Shown here: positions 8,689 to 16,959 of the stretch, one piece after another | Layout of the letters: the number at the start of each line of letters is the position of its first letter | Position numbering within the stretch: the stretch's first letter is position 1 | NCBI RefSeq assembly: GCF_010731815.2 | Contig: NZ_AP022593.1 | Location: 3,906,001 to 3,970,000, forward strand | Direction of reading: 5' to 3' | Length of the DNA stretch: 64,000 nucleotides | From: Mycolicibacterium arabiense | Lineage (GTDB): Bacteria; Actinomycetota; Actinomycetes; Mycobacteriales; Mycobacteriaceae | Program-made: the position numbers and the translations under genes | The notes under the pieces: generated by a model | Databases searched by the model: none | Told to the model about the DNA's origin: nothing | The model's input: only the letters and a program-made list of their open reading frames with translations

Positions 8689-9259
8689 CGGCGAACAGCA
8701 CGCCCCACCCCCACCCGAGCAGCGGCACGCCCGCCGGGAACACGGCCGCTCCACCGGCGGCCATCGCGACGACGATGAGCCGCGTGGGCCGCTCGGCCAC
8801 GGTCACCGCCCCGACCCCTGGCATGCCGACCGCCTGCGCGCGGGCGCGGAGGTACTCGAGCAGGAACACCAGCGCCACGGCGGCCAGCACCCAGCCCAGC
8901 GGGGCACCGAGCGCGAACAGGATGGCCCCCAGCGCGACGTCGCCGAGGCGATCGGCGACGGAGTCGACGACGGCACCGAGCGGCCTGGCCCGTCCGGTGC
9001 GCAGCGCCACCGCGCCGTCGAGCCCGTCGAGGATTCCCGCGGCGAGCACCAGAGGCACGACCAGACCGGGCCAGCCCAGGCCGGCGACGCAGGCCCACGC
9101 CCCCACCAGCACGACGACCCCGGCAGCCGACAGCACGTCCGGCGGTATCCGGCTGACCGGCCCGGACACCAGCGCCCGGATCAGCCGCAGCCACCCACGC
9201 ACCACCGGCGACGGCTGGACACCGCCGTGCAGCTCCGACCATCCGGCGTCGTCGGTCAT
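8597..9259 (-). CDS. CDP-alcohol phosphatidyltransferase family membrane protein
   Basis: 220 residues from ATG 9259. The segment DGLDGAVALRTGRARPLG followed by D and SVAD is the CDP-alcohol phosphotransferase motif, with the four metal-binding Asp present. The usual Arg of DGxxAR is Leu, as I recall from an actinobacterial subfamily. Six or so membrane helices. It would transfer a phospho-alcohol from a CDP-linked lipid to an acceptor; the substrate cannot be told. It is convergent with and overlaps the CrtI-like gene, so association with carotenoids is positional only. Confidence 0.78.
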   Translation of the reverse strand: MTDDAGWSELHGGVQPSPVVRGWLRLIRALVSGPVSRIPPDVLSAAGVVVLVGAWACVAGLGWPGLVVPLVLAAGILDGLDGAVALRTGRARPLGAVVDSVADRLGDVALGAILFALGAPLGWVLAAVALVFLLEYLRARAQAVGMPGVGAVTVAERPTRLIVVAMAAGGAAVFPAGVPLLGWGWGVLFAVTWTAVGVVGMGQLLYGVRRSMPPQFPPVR

Positions 9260-9304
9260 ACGGTCAGCCTGCCAGGGTGGCCGGGGTTTCGACGGGGAGG
9301 CGCG

Positions 9305-10117
9305 ATGAGTCGTCTCGGTGACATGGCGTCCGGAGTCCGCAAGACCTTCCCGGGAAGTGACCTTGCGCTGTGGGCGGCGGGCGCCACCTACTTCGGCGTG
9401 ATCGGACTGGTGCCACTGGCGCTGGCGTCGCTGTGGGCTGTCGGCGCGATCGCCGGCCACGACACCGTCACCGCCGCCATGGAGGCGGGCATCAGCGGCC
9501 TGCCCCAGGGGCACGGCACCCCCGAGGCGCTGCGCACGCTGACGTCGGTGGCGCTGTCGATGTCCTGGGTGCAGGCTCTGGTCGTGCTGTTCCCGGCCAG
9601 CCTCTACGGCGAGGGCCTGCGCCGCGCCTTCGTCCAGATGTCGGCGGCACGAGACACGCTGACCGGCTGGCGCGGCCGGGCCGGGCTGCTCGGCGTTGCG
9701 GCCGTCGCCCCCTTGCTCGTTCTCGCCGTGTTGGTGTCGGCGCCGTACGTCGGCCCGCTGTACGCGGGCACCGGCTGGTCCCTGGTGTGGGGTGTGGTGG
9801 TGGCGTTCCACGTCGTGTGGCTCGCCGTCTCGACCGCGCTGCTCGGCGTCTTCGGCCTGATCGGGCCCGGCCACATCCGCCCCAAGCCGCTGTTCATCGG
9901 CGCCTTCGGGACGGGCGCGATCCTCGCAGGCTTCCTGCAGGGCTTCGTGCTGTTCCTCGCGATCCCGATCCCGTGGTCGGCGCCGTTCGGAGGCCTGCCG
10001 ATCATCGGAGCGGTCTCTGCACTGGCACTGTGGCTCTTCCTGCTGCACATCCTCGTGCTCTGCGGATTTCGCGTCACTGTGGTGCTCGACGAGGTGATGC
10101 GCAGCCGGGCGAGCTAG
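9305..10117 (+). CDS. YihY/BrkB-type inner membrane protein
   Basis: 270 residues from ATG 9305, with GGGAGG 4 bp upstream. An N-terminal amphipathic stretch is followed by DLALWAAGATYFGVIGLVP, typical of the first helix of YihY/BrkB (PF03631) proteins. Six membrane helices in all. The family is poorly defined and was once proposed, wrongly, to be RNase BN. It is divergent from the phosphatidyltransferase gene (45 bp) and convergent with the S9 peptidase. Confidence 0.75.
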   Translation: MSRLGDMASGVRKTFPGSDLALWAAGATYFGVIGLVPLALASLWAVGAIAGHDTVTAAMEAGISGLPQGHGTPEALRTLTSVALSMSWVQALVVLFPASLYGEGLRRAFVQMSAARDTLTGWRGRAGLLGVAAVAPLLVLAVLVSAPYVGPLYAGTGWSLVWGVVVAFHVVWLAVSTALLGVFGLIGPGHIRPKPLFIGAFGTGAILAGFLQGFVLFLAIPIPWSAPFGGLPIIGAVSALALWLFLLHILVLCGFRVTVVLDEVMRSRAS

Positions 10118-10198
10118 CCCGCCCGGCCGCGCACGCATCAACCCGCCCGCCCGGGCGAGCTAGCCCGCCCGCCCGCGCGTGTGCTAGCCCACCCGCCC
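10105..10198. repeat. Three GCTAGCCC units between convergent genes, possible terminators
   Basis: A 21-bp sequence with a 5-bp stem (CGGGC, six-base loop, GCCCG) is repeated exactly at 10105-10125 and 10151-10171. A third degenerate copy with GCTAGCCC follows at about 10183. The TAG stop of the BrkB-like gene lies in the first copy and the TAG of the peptidase in the third. It may end transcription from both sides. Confidence 0.45.
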
Positions 10199-12076
10199 GC
10201 CCAAGTGCTCGGCGAGGAAGCGCTCGACCGCGTGATAGAGGTCGATCTGGTTGTCCGGGTTGAGGAATCCGTGTCCCTCGTCGTCCTTGACCATGTACTC
10301 GACGTCGACGCCACGGTCGCGTAGCGCCGCGACCAGGTTGTCGGATTCGGCCTGCACGACGCGAGAGTCGTTGGCGCCCTGGACGACCAGCAACGGCGTC
10401 TTGATCCGGTCGACGTACGTGATGGGCGACCGCGCCAGCATGTCGGCCTCCTGCTCGGGATCCGACGGATCGCCGACGAAGGCATGCCAGTTGTTGGCCA
10501 GGAACGGGCGCGCGACGTTCGGCAGCGTCCGCATGAAGTTGGCCAGGCTGGAGATGCCGACGTAGTCGATCGCCGCCGCGAAGACGTCCGGGGTGAACGT
10601 GACGCCCACCAGCGCGGCATAGCCGCCGTAGGAGCCGCCGAAGATCGCCACCCGCTCCCGGTCGGCGTAGCCCTGCTCGACGGCCCAGTCGACGGCGTCG
10701 ATGAGGTCGTCGTGCATCTTGCCCGCGAACTCCCCGACGGCAGCCTTGACGAAGGCCTTCCCGTATCCGGTCGAACCGCGGAAGTTGACCTGCAGCACCG
10801 CATATCCGCGGTTGGCGAGCAATTGCACCTCGGCCGCGAAGCCCCAGGCGTCGCGGGCCCACGGGCCGCCGTTTACGAGCAGGACCATGGGTAGGCCGAC
10901 CGGTTCGATGCCCACCGGCAGCGTCAGGTACGAGTGCAGGGGCAGACCGTCGCGCGAGGTGATGGTCACCGGTGTCATCGGAGCCAACGCGTCGGGGTCC
11001 AGGTGCGGCAGCGGACGGAACAGCAGCCGGCTCTCCCCGGTGTCGTGGTCGTAGAGGTACGTGGCGCCGGGCTCGCGGTCGCTGTTGAAGCTGACGATCC
11101 ACCGCCGGCCGTCGTCGTCGGAGCGCAGCGCCGTCACGTCACCCTCTGCGAGCTCCTCGACATTGGCGAGCACCTCGGCGAATCGGGGATCCAACGCGTG
11201 GATGACCTGCCGCTCGCCGACGTAGCGGGCGCCCAGCAGCTCACCGGAGCGGTTGTCGAGGATCAGGGGTGCCACCAGTCCGAGTGGGCCGGCGAGGTCG
11301 AACTCCGGGTGGCTGTCGACCTCGGTCTCCTCGCCGGTGGCCACGTCGATGCGGACCAGCCGGGTGCGGTCGGTGTCCCGGTTCGATCCGATCCAGATGC
11401 CGCTGCCGTCCGGGGTCACCTGGACGGGCCAGATGCCGAGCGGGTAGTCCTTGCCGTCGTAGGTCCCGATCAACCGCATGGTTCGAGTGGACTCGTCCCA
11501 TTGGGAGATCTCGAGGTCGCCGTCGACCGTCATGGTCGTGCCGAACAGCTTGCCATCGTGACTGCTCATCCAGCTGACGATGTTGCCGGGGTTCTCGGCT
11601 CGCAGGGTGAGTTCCCCGTTGGCGATGTCGAGTTCGTAGGCGTCCATCAGTTCGGGGGTGCGCTTGTTCATGTGCACGATCGCCCGGCCGGGCATGCCGA
11701 GGGGTTGGACGAAGTCCGTGCGCACACCGGGGAAGGGGGTGAGGTCCACCGCGGCCGCTTCGGGGTCGTCGAGGTCGATGCGGTGGACGTGCCAGTTCTC
11801 GTCGCCGTTGGTGTCCTGCATGAACAGCATCCAGCGCGGGTCGGGTGTCCACTGGAACATGGTGATGCTGCGGTTCTCGTCGGCGGTCACGCAGCGTGGT
11901 TCGGCGTCGAAGTCGGACTCTCCCCCCGTCGCCTCGACGTCGGTGACCCAGACGTTGAGCCGGTTGCGCCACGGCGCCAGGTAGGCGATGCGCGTGCCGT
12001 CGGGTGAGATCGAGGCGGCTGCGCGCTCGGGTGGGCTGAACAGCTCTTCAACGGTGATGAGGTCGGGCAGTGCCAT
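10184..12076 (-). CDS. S9 family prolyl-oligopeptidase-like peptidase
   Basis: 630 residues from ATG 12076, with GAAAGGA upstream. Residues ~1-370 show the repeating WxP/xDG pattern of a beta-propeller. The C-terminal ~250 residues are an alpha/beta-hydrolase. The nucleophile is in GGSYGGYAAL, the acid in QGANDSRV and the His in DEGHGF, so the Ser-Asp-His triad is complete. No signal peptide is seen, so it is probably a cytosolic peptidase acting on short peptides. It lies downstream of the TetR gene on the same strand with a 93-bp gap, so joint transcription is possible. Confidence 0.85.
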   Translation of the reverse strand: MALPDLITVEELFSPPERAAASISPDGTRIAYLAPWRNRLNVWVTDVEATGGESDFDAEPRCVTADENRSITMFQWTPDPRWMLFMQDTNGDENWHVHRIDLDDPEAAAVDLTPFPGVRTDFVQPLGMPGRAIVHMNKRTPELMDAYELDIANGELTLRAENPGNIVSWMSSHDGKLFGTTMTVDGDLEISQWDESTRTMRLIGTYDGKDYPLGIWPVQVTPDGSGIWIGSNRDTDRTRLVRIDVATGEETEVDSHPEFDLAGPLGLVAPLILDNRSGELLGARYVGERQVIHALDPRFAEVLANVEELAEGDVTALRSDDDGRRWIVSFNSDREPGATYLYDHDTGESRLLFRPLPHLDPDALAPMTPVTITSRDGLPLHSYLTLPVGIEPVGLPMVLLVNGGPWARDAWGFAAEVQLLANRGYAVLQVNFRGSTGYGKAFVKAAVGEFAGKMHDDLIDAVDWAVEQGYADRERVAIFGGSYGGYAALVGVTFTPDVFAAAIDYVGISSLANFMRTLPNVARPFLANNWHAFVGDPSDPEQEADMLARSPITYVDRIKTPLLVVQGANDSRVVQAESDNLVAALRDRGVDVEYMVKDDEGHGFLNPDNQIDLYHAVERFLAEHLGGRVG

Positions 12077-12169
12077 GGTGGTCCTTTCGTGTGGTGGCAT
12101 GGGGGTACTCGCCGCCGGGATTCGATCCCGGTGGTTGGTGTGTGAGTCATTCGGTTGTCGGTCAACGCT

Positions 12170-12862
12170 TTACGGGGTGACGGGCCCTCCCAGTCGGCCG
12201 TTGGTGGCGTCCCGGATGGCCTGGTCGATGAGTGCGAGCGTCTCGGCCTGGGTGACGGTGCGGCCCTCGACGATGACGGCCCGGCTCACGTCCTCGTCGA
12301 TCACGCGGAACGCCCCGGTGACGGCGGCTGCGCACAACCGGACGGACAGGTCGCCGTCGGGCAGTTGCAGGCGCCGCGCCAAGACCGGGACGAAGCCGCG
12401 TTCGAGTTGGTCGTGCACCATCAGGTACGCGGTGCGCAGGGCTGGTTCGTCGGCGGTCATGGTCGCGATCCGCATGGCGGCGATCTCGTCGTCGATGTCC
12501 TCACCGAAGATGGGGTGTGCGATGACGTCTGCCGAAAGGTGTTCGCCCAGTGAGAGTTCGGGTGGCCAGCGGTTGAGGACCTCGATGAACCGATCGGTGG
12601 TCTTGGCCAGTACGGGTTCGACGCAGCTCTCCTTGCTGCGGAAGTAGCGCCAGATGGTGCGGGTGGAGAGTCCGGCGGCGGCGGCGATGTCGTCACCGCT
12701 GGTTCCGGCGACGCCACGCTCCCAGAACAGCGCGCAGGCGAGTCGAGACACGGTGAGCCGTGCCTGCGCCTGTTTCGTCGTGGCTGCCGAGTCGATGAGA
12801 GCACTGCCTTCCGGTTCTGTGTCACTTAGTGACAGCACCACTGTGTCACTTAGTGACAGCAT
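12170..12862 (-). CDS. TetR-family regulator, autoregulated
   Basis: 230 residues if begun at ATG 12862. The N-terminal helix-turn-helix (about residues 34-82) contains TSGDDIAAAAGLSTRTIWRYF, standard for TetR. The C-terminal ligand domain is not recognisable. The start is odd: the two upstream operator palindromes lie inside the first 16 codons, so the protein begins with a repeated LSLSDT peptide. The only other in-frame early starts are two GTG codons at 12841 and 12838, also between the operators. No ribosome site precedes any of them. It may control itself and the Nudix gene that starts 57 bp away divergently. Confidence 0.8.
   Translation of the reverse strand: MLSLSDTVVLSLSDTEPEGSALIDSAATTKQAQARLTVSRLACALFWERGVAGTSGDDIAAAAGLSTRTIWRYFRSKESCVEPVLAKTTDRFIEVLNRWPPELSLGEHLSADVIAHPIFGEDIDDEIAAMRIATMTADEPALRTAYLMVHDQLERGFVPVLARRLQLPDGDLSVRLCAAAVTGAFRVIDEDVSRAVIVEGRTVTQAETLALIDQAIRDATNGRLGGPVTP
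12820..12858. promoter_or_regulatory. Duplicated TetR operator TGTCACTTAGTGACA
   Basis: The 15-bp palindrome TGTCACTTAGTGACA occurs at 12820-12834 and 12844-12858. Each is embedded in an identical 21-bp unit repeated every 24 bp. It overlaps the first codons of the TetR gene and lies 61 bp from the divergent Nudix start. Confidence 0.75.
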
Positions 12863-12907
12863 GCGTCAAGGACGTGGCCGCTGCACCCTCTCGCCAGGGC
12901 ACGTGCC

Positions 12908-12913
12908 TATGGT
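12908..12913 (+). promoter_or_regulatory. -10 element TATGGT for leaderless Nudix transcript
   Basis: TATGGT matches TANNNT and ends 6 bp before GTG 12920, placing the transcription start at the codon. No ribosome site precedes that GTG, which agrees. Confidence 0.45.
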
Positions 12914-12919
12914 CGAGCG

Positions 12920-13636
12920 GTGACGATCACCTATGACGAGGCGCTTCGCGACCGGCTCCGGGCGAACCTGGCGGCCCACGATCGCCGCACGGTGACCGAC
13001 CCGACCAAGCGCCACGCCGCCGTCGCGGTGGTGCTCGTCGACTCCGAACTCGGCGAGGACCGCGTGGACCCGGCACCGGTCGACGATTGGATCGCAGGCC
13101 GACCGATGGAGGCCGGGCTCGACGGGCGCATGGTCGGCGTGTCCGGAGGTGCGGCGTTCCTGCTCTGCCGCAGGGCGTCTCGACTGTCTGCTCACTCCGC
13201 CCAATGGGCACTGCCGGGCGGACGCATCGACCCTGGCGAGACGCCGATCGAGGCCGCGCTGCGCGAGACCGACGAGGAGGTCGGCGTGCGACTGCCCGAA
13301 TCCGCGGTGCTGGGACTGCTCGACGACTACTCGACGCGGTCCGGCTACGTGATCACCCCGGTCGTGGTCTGGGGCGGTGGCCGGCTGGAGCTTCGGCCCT
13401 CACCCGCTGAAGTGGTGGCGGTGTACCGGATCGGCCTGCACCAACTGCAGCGCGAGGACTCGCCGAGGTTCATCACGATCCCCGAGAGCCCCCGCCCCGT
13501 GGTGCAGATCCCGCTCGGCAACGACCTCATCCACGCGCCGACCGGCGCGGTGCTCCTGCAGTTGCGTTGGCTGGGGCTCGAAGGTCGCGCCGATCGCGTC
13601 GACGAACTCGAACAACCGGTATTTGCCTGGCGGTAG
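12920..13636 (+). CDS. Nudix hydrolase
   Basis: 238 residues from GTG 12920. The Nudix box is complete: GRIDPGETPIEAALRE followed by TDEEVGV (about residues 100-122). It hydrolyses a nucleoside diphosphate linked to another group; CoA or a modified nucleotide are common substrates, but nothing here decides. The N-terminal ~40 residues are charged. It is divergent from the TetR gene whose operator lies between them. Confidence 0.85.
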   Translation: MTITYDEALRDRLRANLAAHDRRTVTDPTKRHAAVAVVLVDSELGEDRVDPAPVDDWIAGRPMEAGLDGRMVGVSGGAAFLLCRRASRLSAHSAQWALPGGRIDPGETPIEAALRETDEEVGVRLPESAVLGLLDDYSTRSGYVITPVVVWGGGRLELRPSPAEVVAVYRIGLHQLQREDSPRFITIPESPRPVVQIPLGNDLIHAPTGAVLLQLRWLGLEGRADRVDELEQPVFAWR

Positions 13637-13669
13637 TTTCGGCACGCCGTGCGGGGTTATCCGGGCGGC

Positions 13670-14149
13670 ATGGCAACTCCAGGAACCCAAGGCACACCCG
13701 CCGCGTCGCCGCTGGCCCGTCGCGCCCCGGTCCAGTACGCGTCCGTCGCCGTCGGTGCCGTCTTCCTACTCGTCGGGATCGCCGGCTTCATTCCCGGGAT
13801 CACCACGAACTACGACGCACTGACCTTCGCGGGCCACCACTCCGACGCCCAACTGCTCGGGATCTTCAACGTGTCGGTGCTGCACAACATCGTTCACCTG
13901 CTGTTCGGTGTGCTCGGGCTCGCGCTCTCGAAGACGTTCACCGGCTCGCGCAACTACCTGATCGGCGGCGGCGTCGTGTACGGGCTGCTGTTCGTCTACG
14001 GCCTCGTCATCGATCATCATTCGGCCGCCAACTTCGTGCCGCTGAACGCCGCCGACAACTGGCTGCACCTGGCGCTGGCCCTGGGCATGCTCGCACTGGG
14101 TCTGATCCTCGGCCGCACCAGCGCGCCCGACGACACGCGGCACGTCTAA
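13670..14149 (+). CDS. DUF4383 four-helix membrane protein
   Basis: 159 residues from ATG 13670. After a short polar N-terminus there are four membrane helices, with the LFNVSVLHNIVHLLFG-like segment (here starting GIFNVSVLHN) typical of DUF4383. Function of the family is unknown. It follows the Nudix gene by 33 bp and its stop overlaps the convergent histidine kinase stop by 4 bp. Confidence 0.78.
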   Translation: MATPGTQGTPAASPLARRAPVQYASVAVGAVFLLVGIAGFIPGITTNYDALTFAGHHSDAQLLGIFNVSVLHNIVHLLFGVLGLALSKTFTGSRNYLIGGGVVYGLLFVYGLVIDHHSAANFVPLNAADNWLHLALALGMLALGLILGRTSAPDDTRHV

Positions 14150-15585
14150 CGGGGCAGCGTGAGCCGGAACCGAGCACCGGTCTCGTAGGGAAGGTTCACC
14201 AGGTCGCCGCCATGCGCACGCGCCAGCGCACGGGCGATCGACAGCCCGAGGCCCGCCCCGCCGCGGTCCCGATCGCGCGCGTCGTCGAGACGGACCAGCC
14301 GCTCGAAGATCCGGTCGCGGTCGCCGTTGGCGACACCGGACCCGCTGTCGGTGACCGTGATTCGCGCACACGGGCCGGCGTCGTCGACCTCGATCACGAT
14401 GGAGCCGCCGGCCGGGGTGTGCCTGCGCGCGTTGTCGGTGACGTTGGCGAGGATCTGGGCGACCCGTACGGGATCCGCCGACACCGTCAGCGACGGGACG
14501 CCCGTGACCGCGACGTCGACCGAGGGTGCCAGCATCGCCGTTCGCGCTCGGTCGGCTTCAGCGAGCCGAACCACGTCGCATTCCCGACGTTCCAGCGGCA
14601 CACCGGCATCGATGCGACTGAGGTCCAGCATGTCGGCGACCAGCCGCCCAGCGCGACGCGCCTCTGCCAGCACCAGTTCCGCGCGATGGCGTTGGCGCGC
14701 GGAGTCCGCGTCGTCGTCCTGACTGGCCGCCGAGACGATCTGCTCGGCGCCCGCGTGAATCCCCGCGATGGGCGTGCGTAGTTCATGCGCGGCGTCGGCG
14801 AGGAAGCGTCGCGTCGCCTCCTCGGCTCGCGCCGCGGTCGCCGCCGCGGTCCGCGCACTGGCCTCTGAGGACTCCAACGCGTTCACCATGGTGTCGAAAG
14901 CGGCTGCTGCGCGGCCCAATTCGGTGGTGGGTCGGTCCGGCTGCAGGCGCCTGCCCCGGTCGCCGCCAGCGATCGACTCCGCAACGTCGGTGAGCCGATT
15001 CAACGGTCGCATGGCTGCACGCACCAGCACGGCGCAGGCGCCTGCGGCGAGCACCAGCACCGCGATGCCCGAGACGACCATGATCGTCCGGAGCTGCCGC
15101 AGCAGCGCCGTGGTGGCGGTGGTGTCGGCGACGAGCAACAGGCGGCTGCCATCGATCAGTCGATGCTCGATCGTCGTGGCGGTCGCGTCGCGAGGCGGAC
15201 GTGGTGGCGGGGGAGGGCCCGGTTCACCAGGCGGTGGCGGCGGCGGGCGAGGCGGCGGTGCCGGTGGTGGAAGTTCGCCCGGCGCGTCGGCGGTGAGTCC
15301 GGGGTCGCCGTAAGTGGTGCCGTCGGGCGTGACGAGCAGGGCCCGGATCCCGCCGCCGTTGAGTTCTGCCGTCAGTTGGCCCGGCGGGGTCCCGGCCTCG
15401 GCGAGCGCATCCGCCCGGGACGCGCCCGCCAACAACCTGTCGTGTAGATCCCGGCCGGCCTGCGCTCCGATCAACAGGTCGACCGTGATGCCCAGGAGGA
15501 CGAGCAGCACCGTCAGCAGACCGAGGACCGCGATGACGACGCGTCGCCGCAGCGAAGGGGTGAGCGTGCCCGCGTCCGCGGTCAC
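14146..15585 (-). CDS. Sensor histidine kinase with polyproline extracytoplasmic domain
   Basis: 479 residues from GTG 15585, overlapping the response-regulator stop as GTGA. Residues ~13-35 and ~160-185 are membrane helices around a small extracytoplasmic domain containing about 30 residues that are mostly proline (from about residue 105). Then HAMP, an H-box with FLADAAHELRTP, the N-box NVTDNARRHTP, and G-boxes DSGSGVA and GAGLGLSIA. It autophosphorylates on His and passes phosphate to the regulator encoded upstream. The organisation resembles the TrcR/TrcS type of M. tuberculosis, but orthology is not shown. The signal is unknown. Confidence 0.88.
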   Translation of the reverse strand: MTADAGTLTPSLRRRVVIAVLGLLTVLLVLLGITVDLLIGAQAGRDLHDRLLAGASRADALAEAGTPPGQLTAELNGGGIRALLVTPDGTTYGDPGLTADAPGELPPPAPPPRPPPPPPGEPGPPPPPRPPRDATATTIEHRLIDGSRLLLVADTTATTALLRQLRTIMVVSGIAVLVLAAGACAVLVRAAMRPLNRLTDVAESIAGGDRGRRLQPDRPTTELGRAAAAFDTMVNALESSEASARTAAATAARAEEATRRFLADAAHELRTPIAGIHAGAEQIVSAASQDDDADSARQRHRAELVLAEARRAGRLVADMLDLSRIDAGVPLERRECDVVRLAEADRARTAMLAPSVDVAVTGVPSLTVSADPVRVAQILANVTDNARRHTPAGGSIVIEVDDAGPCARITVTDSGSGVANGDRDRIFERLVRLDDARDRDRGGAGLGLSIARALARAHGGDLVNLPYETGARFRLTLPR

Positions 15586-16274
15586 GGTCGCTGCGCCTGC
15601 AACCGGTAGCCGATGCCACGCACGGTGTGGATCAGGCGCGGGCCGTGGGCCTCCATCTTCCTGCGCAGACTGCTGATGTGGACATGGATCAGGTTGTCGT
15701 CGTAGGACGCGTAACCCCACACGGCGGTGAGGATCTGCCCGGCGCTCACCGTCCGGCCCCGCTGATCGAGGAGGTACTCGAGCAACCGGAACTCGGTGGC
15801 GGTCAGGTCGAGGGGGTGTCCGGCACGTGTCGCGACGCTTGCGCCCCGGTCGACCAGGAGATCGCCGACTGCGACGGTGGCTGGGATGCGTCCCCGCCGC
15901 CGCAGCACCGCGCCCACCCGCGACGTCAATTCGGACAGCTCGAACGGTTTGACGACGTAGTCGTCGGCACCGCCGTCGAGACCGCGCAGGCGGTCCGGTA
16001 GCGCGTCGCGCGCGGTCAGCATGATCAGGCCGGCGTCCCCCCAGGCGCTGATCACCTCGGCCAGGGCGAAGCCGTCGCGGCCCGGCAGCATGAGGTCGAG
16101 GACCACCAGGTCGGGCCGGTGCCCGTCGAGCGCCGCCTCGAGATCGGTGCCGTCGACGAGGCCGTGGGCCGTGTGGCCGGCGGCGGTCAGCGCCTCGACC
16201 ACCATCTCGCGAATGGCGTCGGAGTCCTCGATGACGAGAACGCGCGCCGGCGACCTGTCCGCGTCGGGTGGCAT
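15582..16274 (-). CDS. OmpR-family response regulator
   Basis: 230 residues from ATG 16274. The receiver domain (about residues 10-125) has paired acidic residues IEDSD, the phospho-acceptor in LVVLDLMLPG and the Lys in YVVKPF. The C-terminal winged helix (about 140-228) ends with HTVRGIGYRL. It forms a translationally coupled pair with the kinase. Two mirrored pairs of 11-bp-spaced TGAAG repeats just upstream are a likely binding site, which would give autoregulation and control of the divergent membrane protein gene. Confidence 0.92.
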   Translation of the reverse strand: MPPDADRSPARVLVIEDSDAIREMVVEALTAAGHTAHGLVDGTDLEAALDGHRPDLVVLDLMLPGRDGFALAEVISAWGDAGLIMLTARDALPDRLRGLDGGADDYVVKPFELSELTSRVGAVLRRRGRIPATVAVGDLLVDRGASVATRAGHPLDLTATEFRLLEYLLDQRGRTVSAGQILTAVWGYASYDDNLIHVHISSLRRKMEAHGPRLIHTVRGIGYRLQAQRP

Positions 16275-16298
16275 GCGCCCATTCTGACGTGCCGGGCC

Positions 16299-16350
16299 TG
16301 AAGCCCAGCTGAAGATTGCCTCGCACGCGCTCGTCTTCAGGTTGGCTTCA
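16299..16350. promoter_or_regulatory. Mirrored direct repeats, probable response-regulator sites
   Basis: TGAAG occurs at 16299 and 16310 and its complement CTTCA at 16335 and 16346. Both pairs have 11-bp spacing, one helical turn, as for tandem OmpR/PhoB-type half sites. The two 16-bp pairs are inverted copies of each other with two differences. They sit between the regulator gene and the divergent membrane protein gene. Confidence 0.6.
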
Positions 16351-16403
16351 CCGCCGCTGATTAGCGTCGCCCTCATCGGACCACGACACGATGGGAGCCT
16401 CAC

Positions 16404-16952
16404 ATGACCGAACAGGAACGCGCACAGGATGATTCGAAGCCAGACCGCGACGGTGACGACACCGAGGTGATCGAGCACCGTCCGGTGGAGCAGGCCGCCG
16501 TGCCGCGAGAGAATAGGTGGACCGCGGTGCGGGAGCCGGTACGGCGCCACCCCGTCGGACTGGCAGTCGGCACCGCGCTCGCAGGTCTCGTCGTCGGCTT
16601 CGGCGCCGGTGTGCTGGTCAACGCGCACCCGATGATGGCGCTCACGGTGGGAACGAACCCCGTTCCGGCCGCCCCGCAGCACGGTCCCGGGTGGAGCGGC
16701 GACGAGCGGCCCGTGCCGCCACCACCGCCCGGGGGACCAGGTGCGCCGCACGGACCGGGTGGGCCTGCGGGACCGGGTGGGCCTGCGGGACCGGGTGGGC
16801 CTGCGGGACCGGGTGGGCCTGCGGGACCGGGTGGGCCGGGTGCACAAGGTGGACCGGGTGGGCCCGAAGAGCAAGCGCCACCTCCGCCACCGCGCGGCGA
16901 GCAGGCACCGGCGCCCGCCGATCCGTCGCCGTTGCCTGCGGAACGCGGTTGA
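16404..16952 (+). CDS. Single-pass membrane protein with collagen-like Gly/Pro repeats
   Basis: 182 residues from ATG 16404, with GGGAG 8-9 bp upstream. Residues 1-50 are charged and cytoplasmic, ~51-73 form one membrane helix, and the rest would be outside. The outer part is Pro-rich with a central run of perfect GGPAGP units, flanked by PPPPP tracts. No enzyme domain is visible. It faces the two-component system across the mirrored repeats, so it is likely a target and perhaps an accessory of the kinase, whose own sensor loop is proline-rich. Confidence 0.7.
   Translation: MTEQERAQDDSKPDRDGDDTEVIEHRPVEQAAVPRENRWTAVREPVRRHPVGLAVGTALAGLVVGFGAGVLVNAHPMMALTVGTNPVPAAPQHGPGWSGDERPVPPPPPGGPGAPHGPGGPAGPGGPAGPGGPAGPGGPAGPGGPGAQGGPGGPEEQAPPPPPRGEQAPAPADPSPLPAERG
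16752..16837 (+). repeat. 18-bp tandem repeat encoding GGPAGP
   Basis: Four exact copies of the unit GGACCGGGTGGGCCTGCG and a fifth that diverges at its end. The period is a multiple of three, so copy-number change would lengthen or shorten the repeat domain without a frameshift. Confidence 0.9.
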
Positions 16953-16959
16953 CGTTCAG

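Noticed and set aside
16752..16837. Possible CRISPR-like array
   Set aside because: Units are contiguous 18-bp copies with no spacers and lie in a coding frame.
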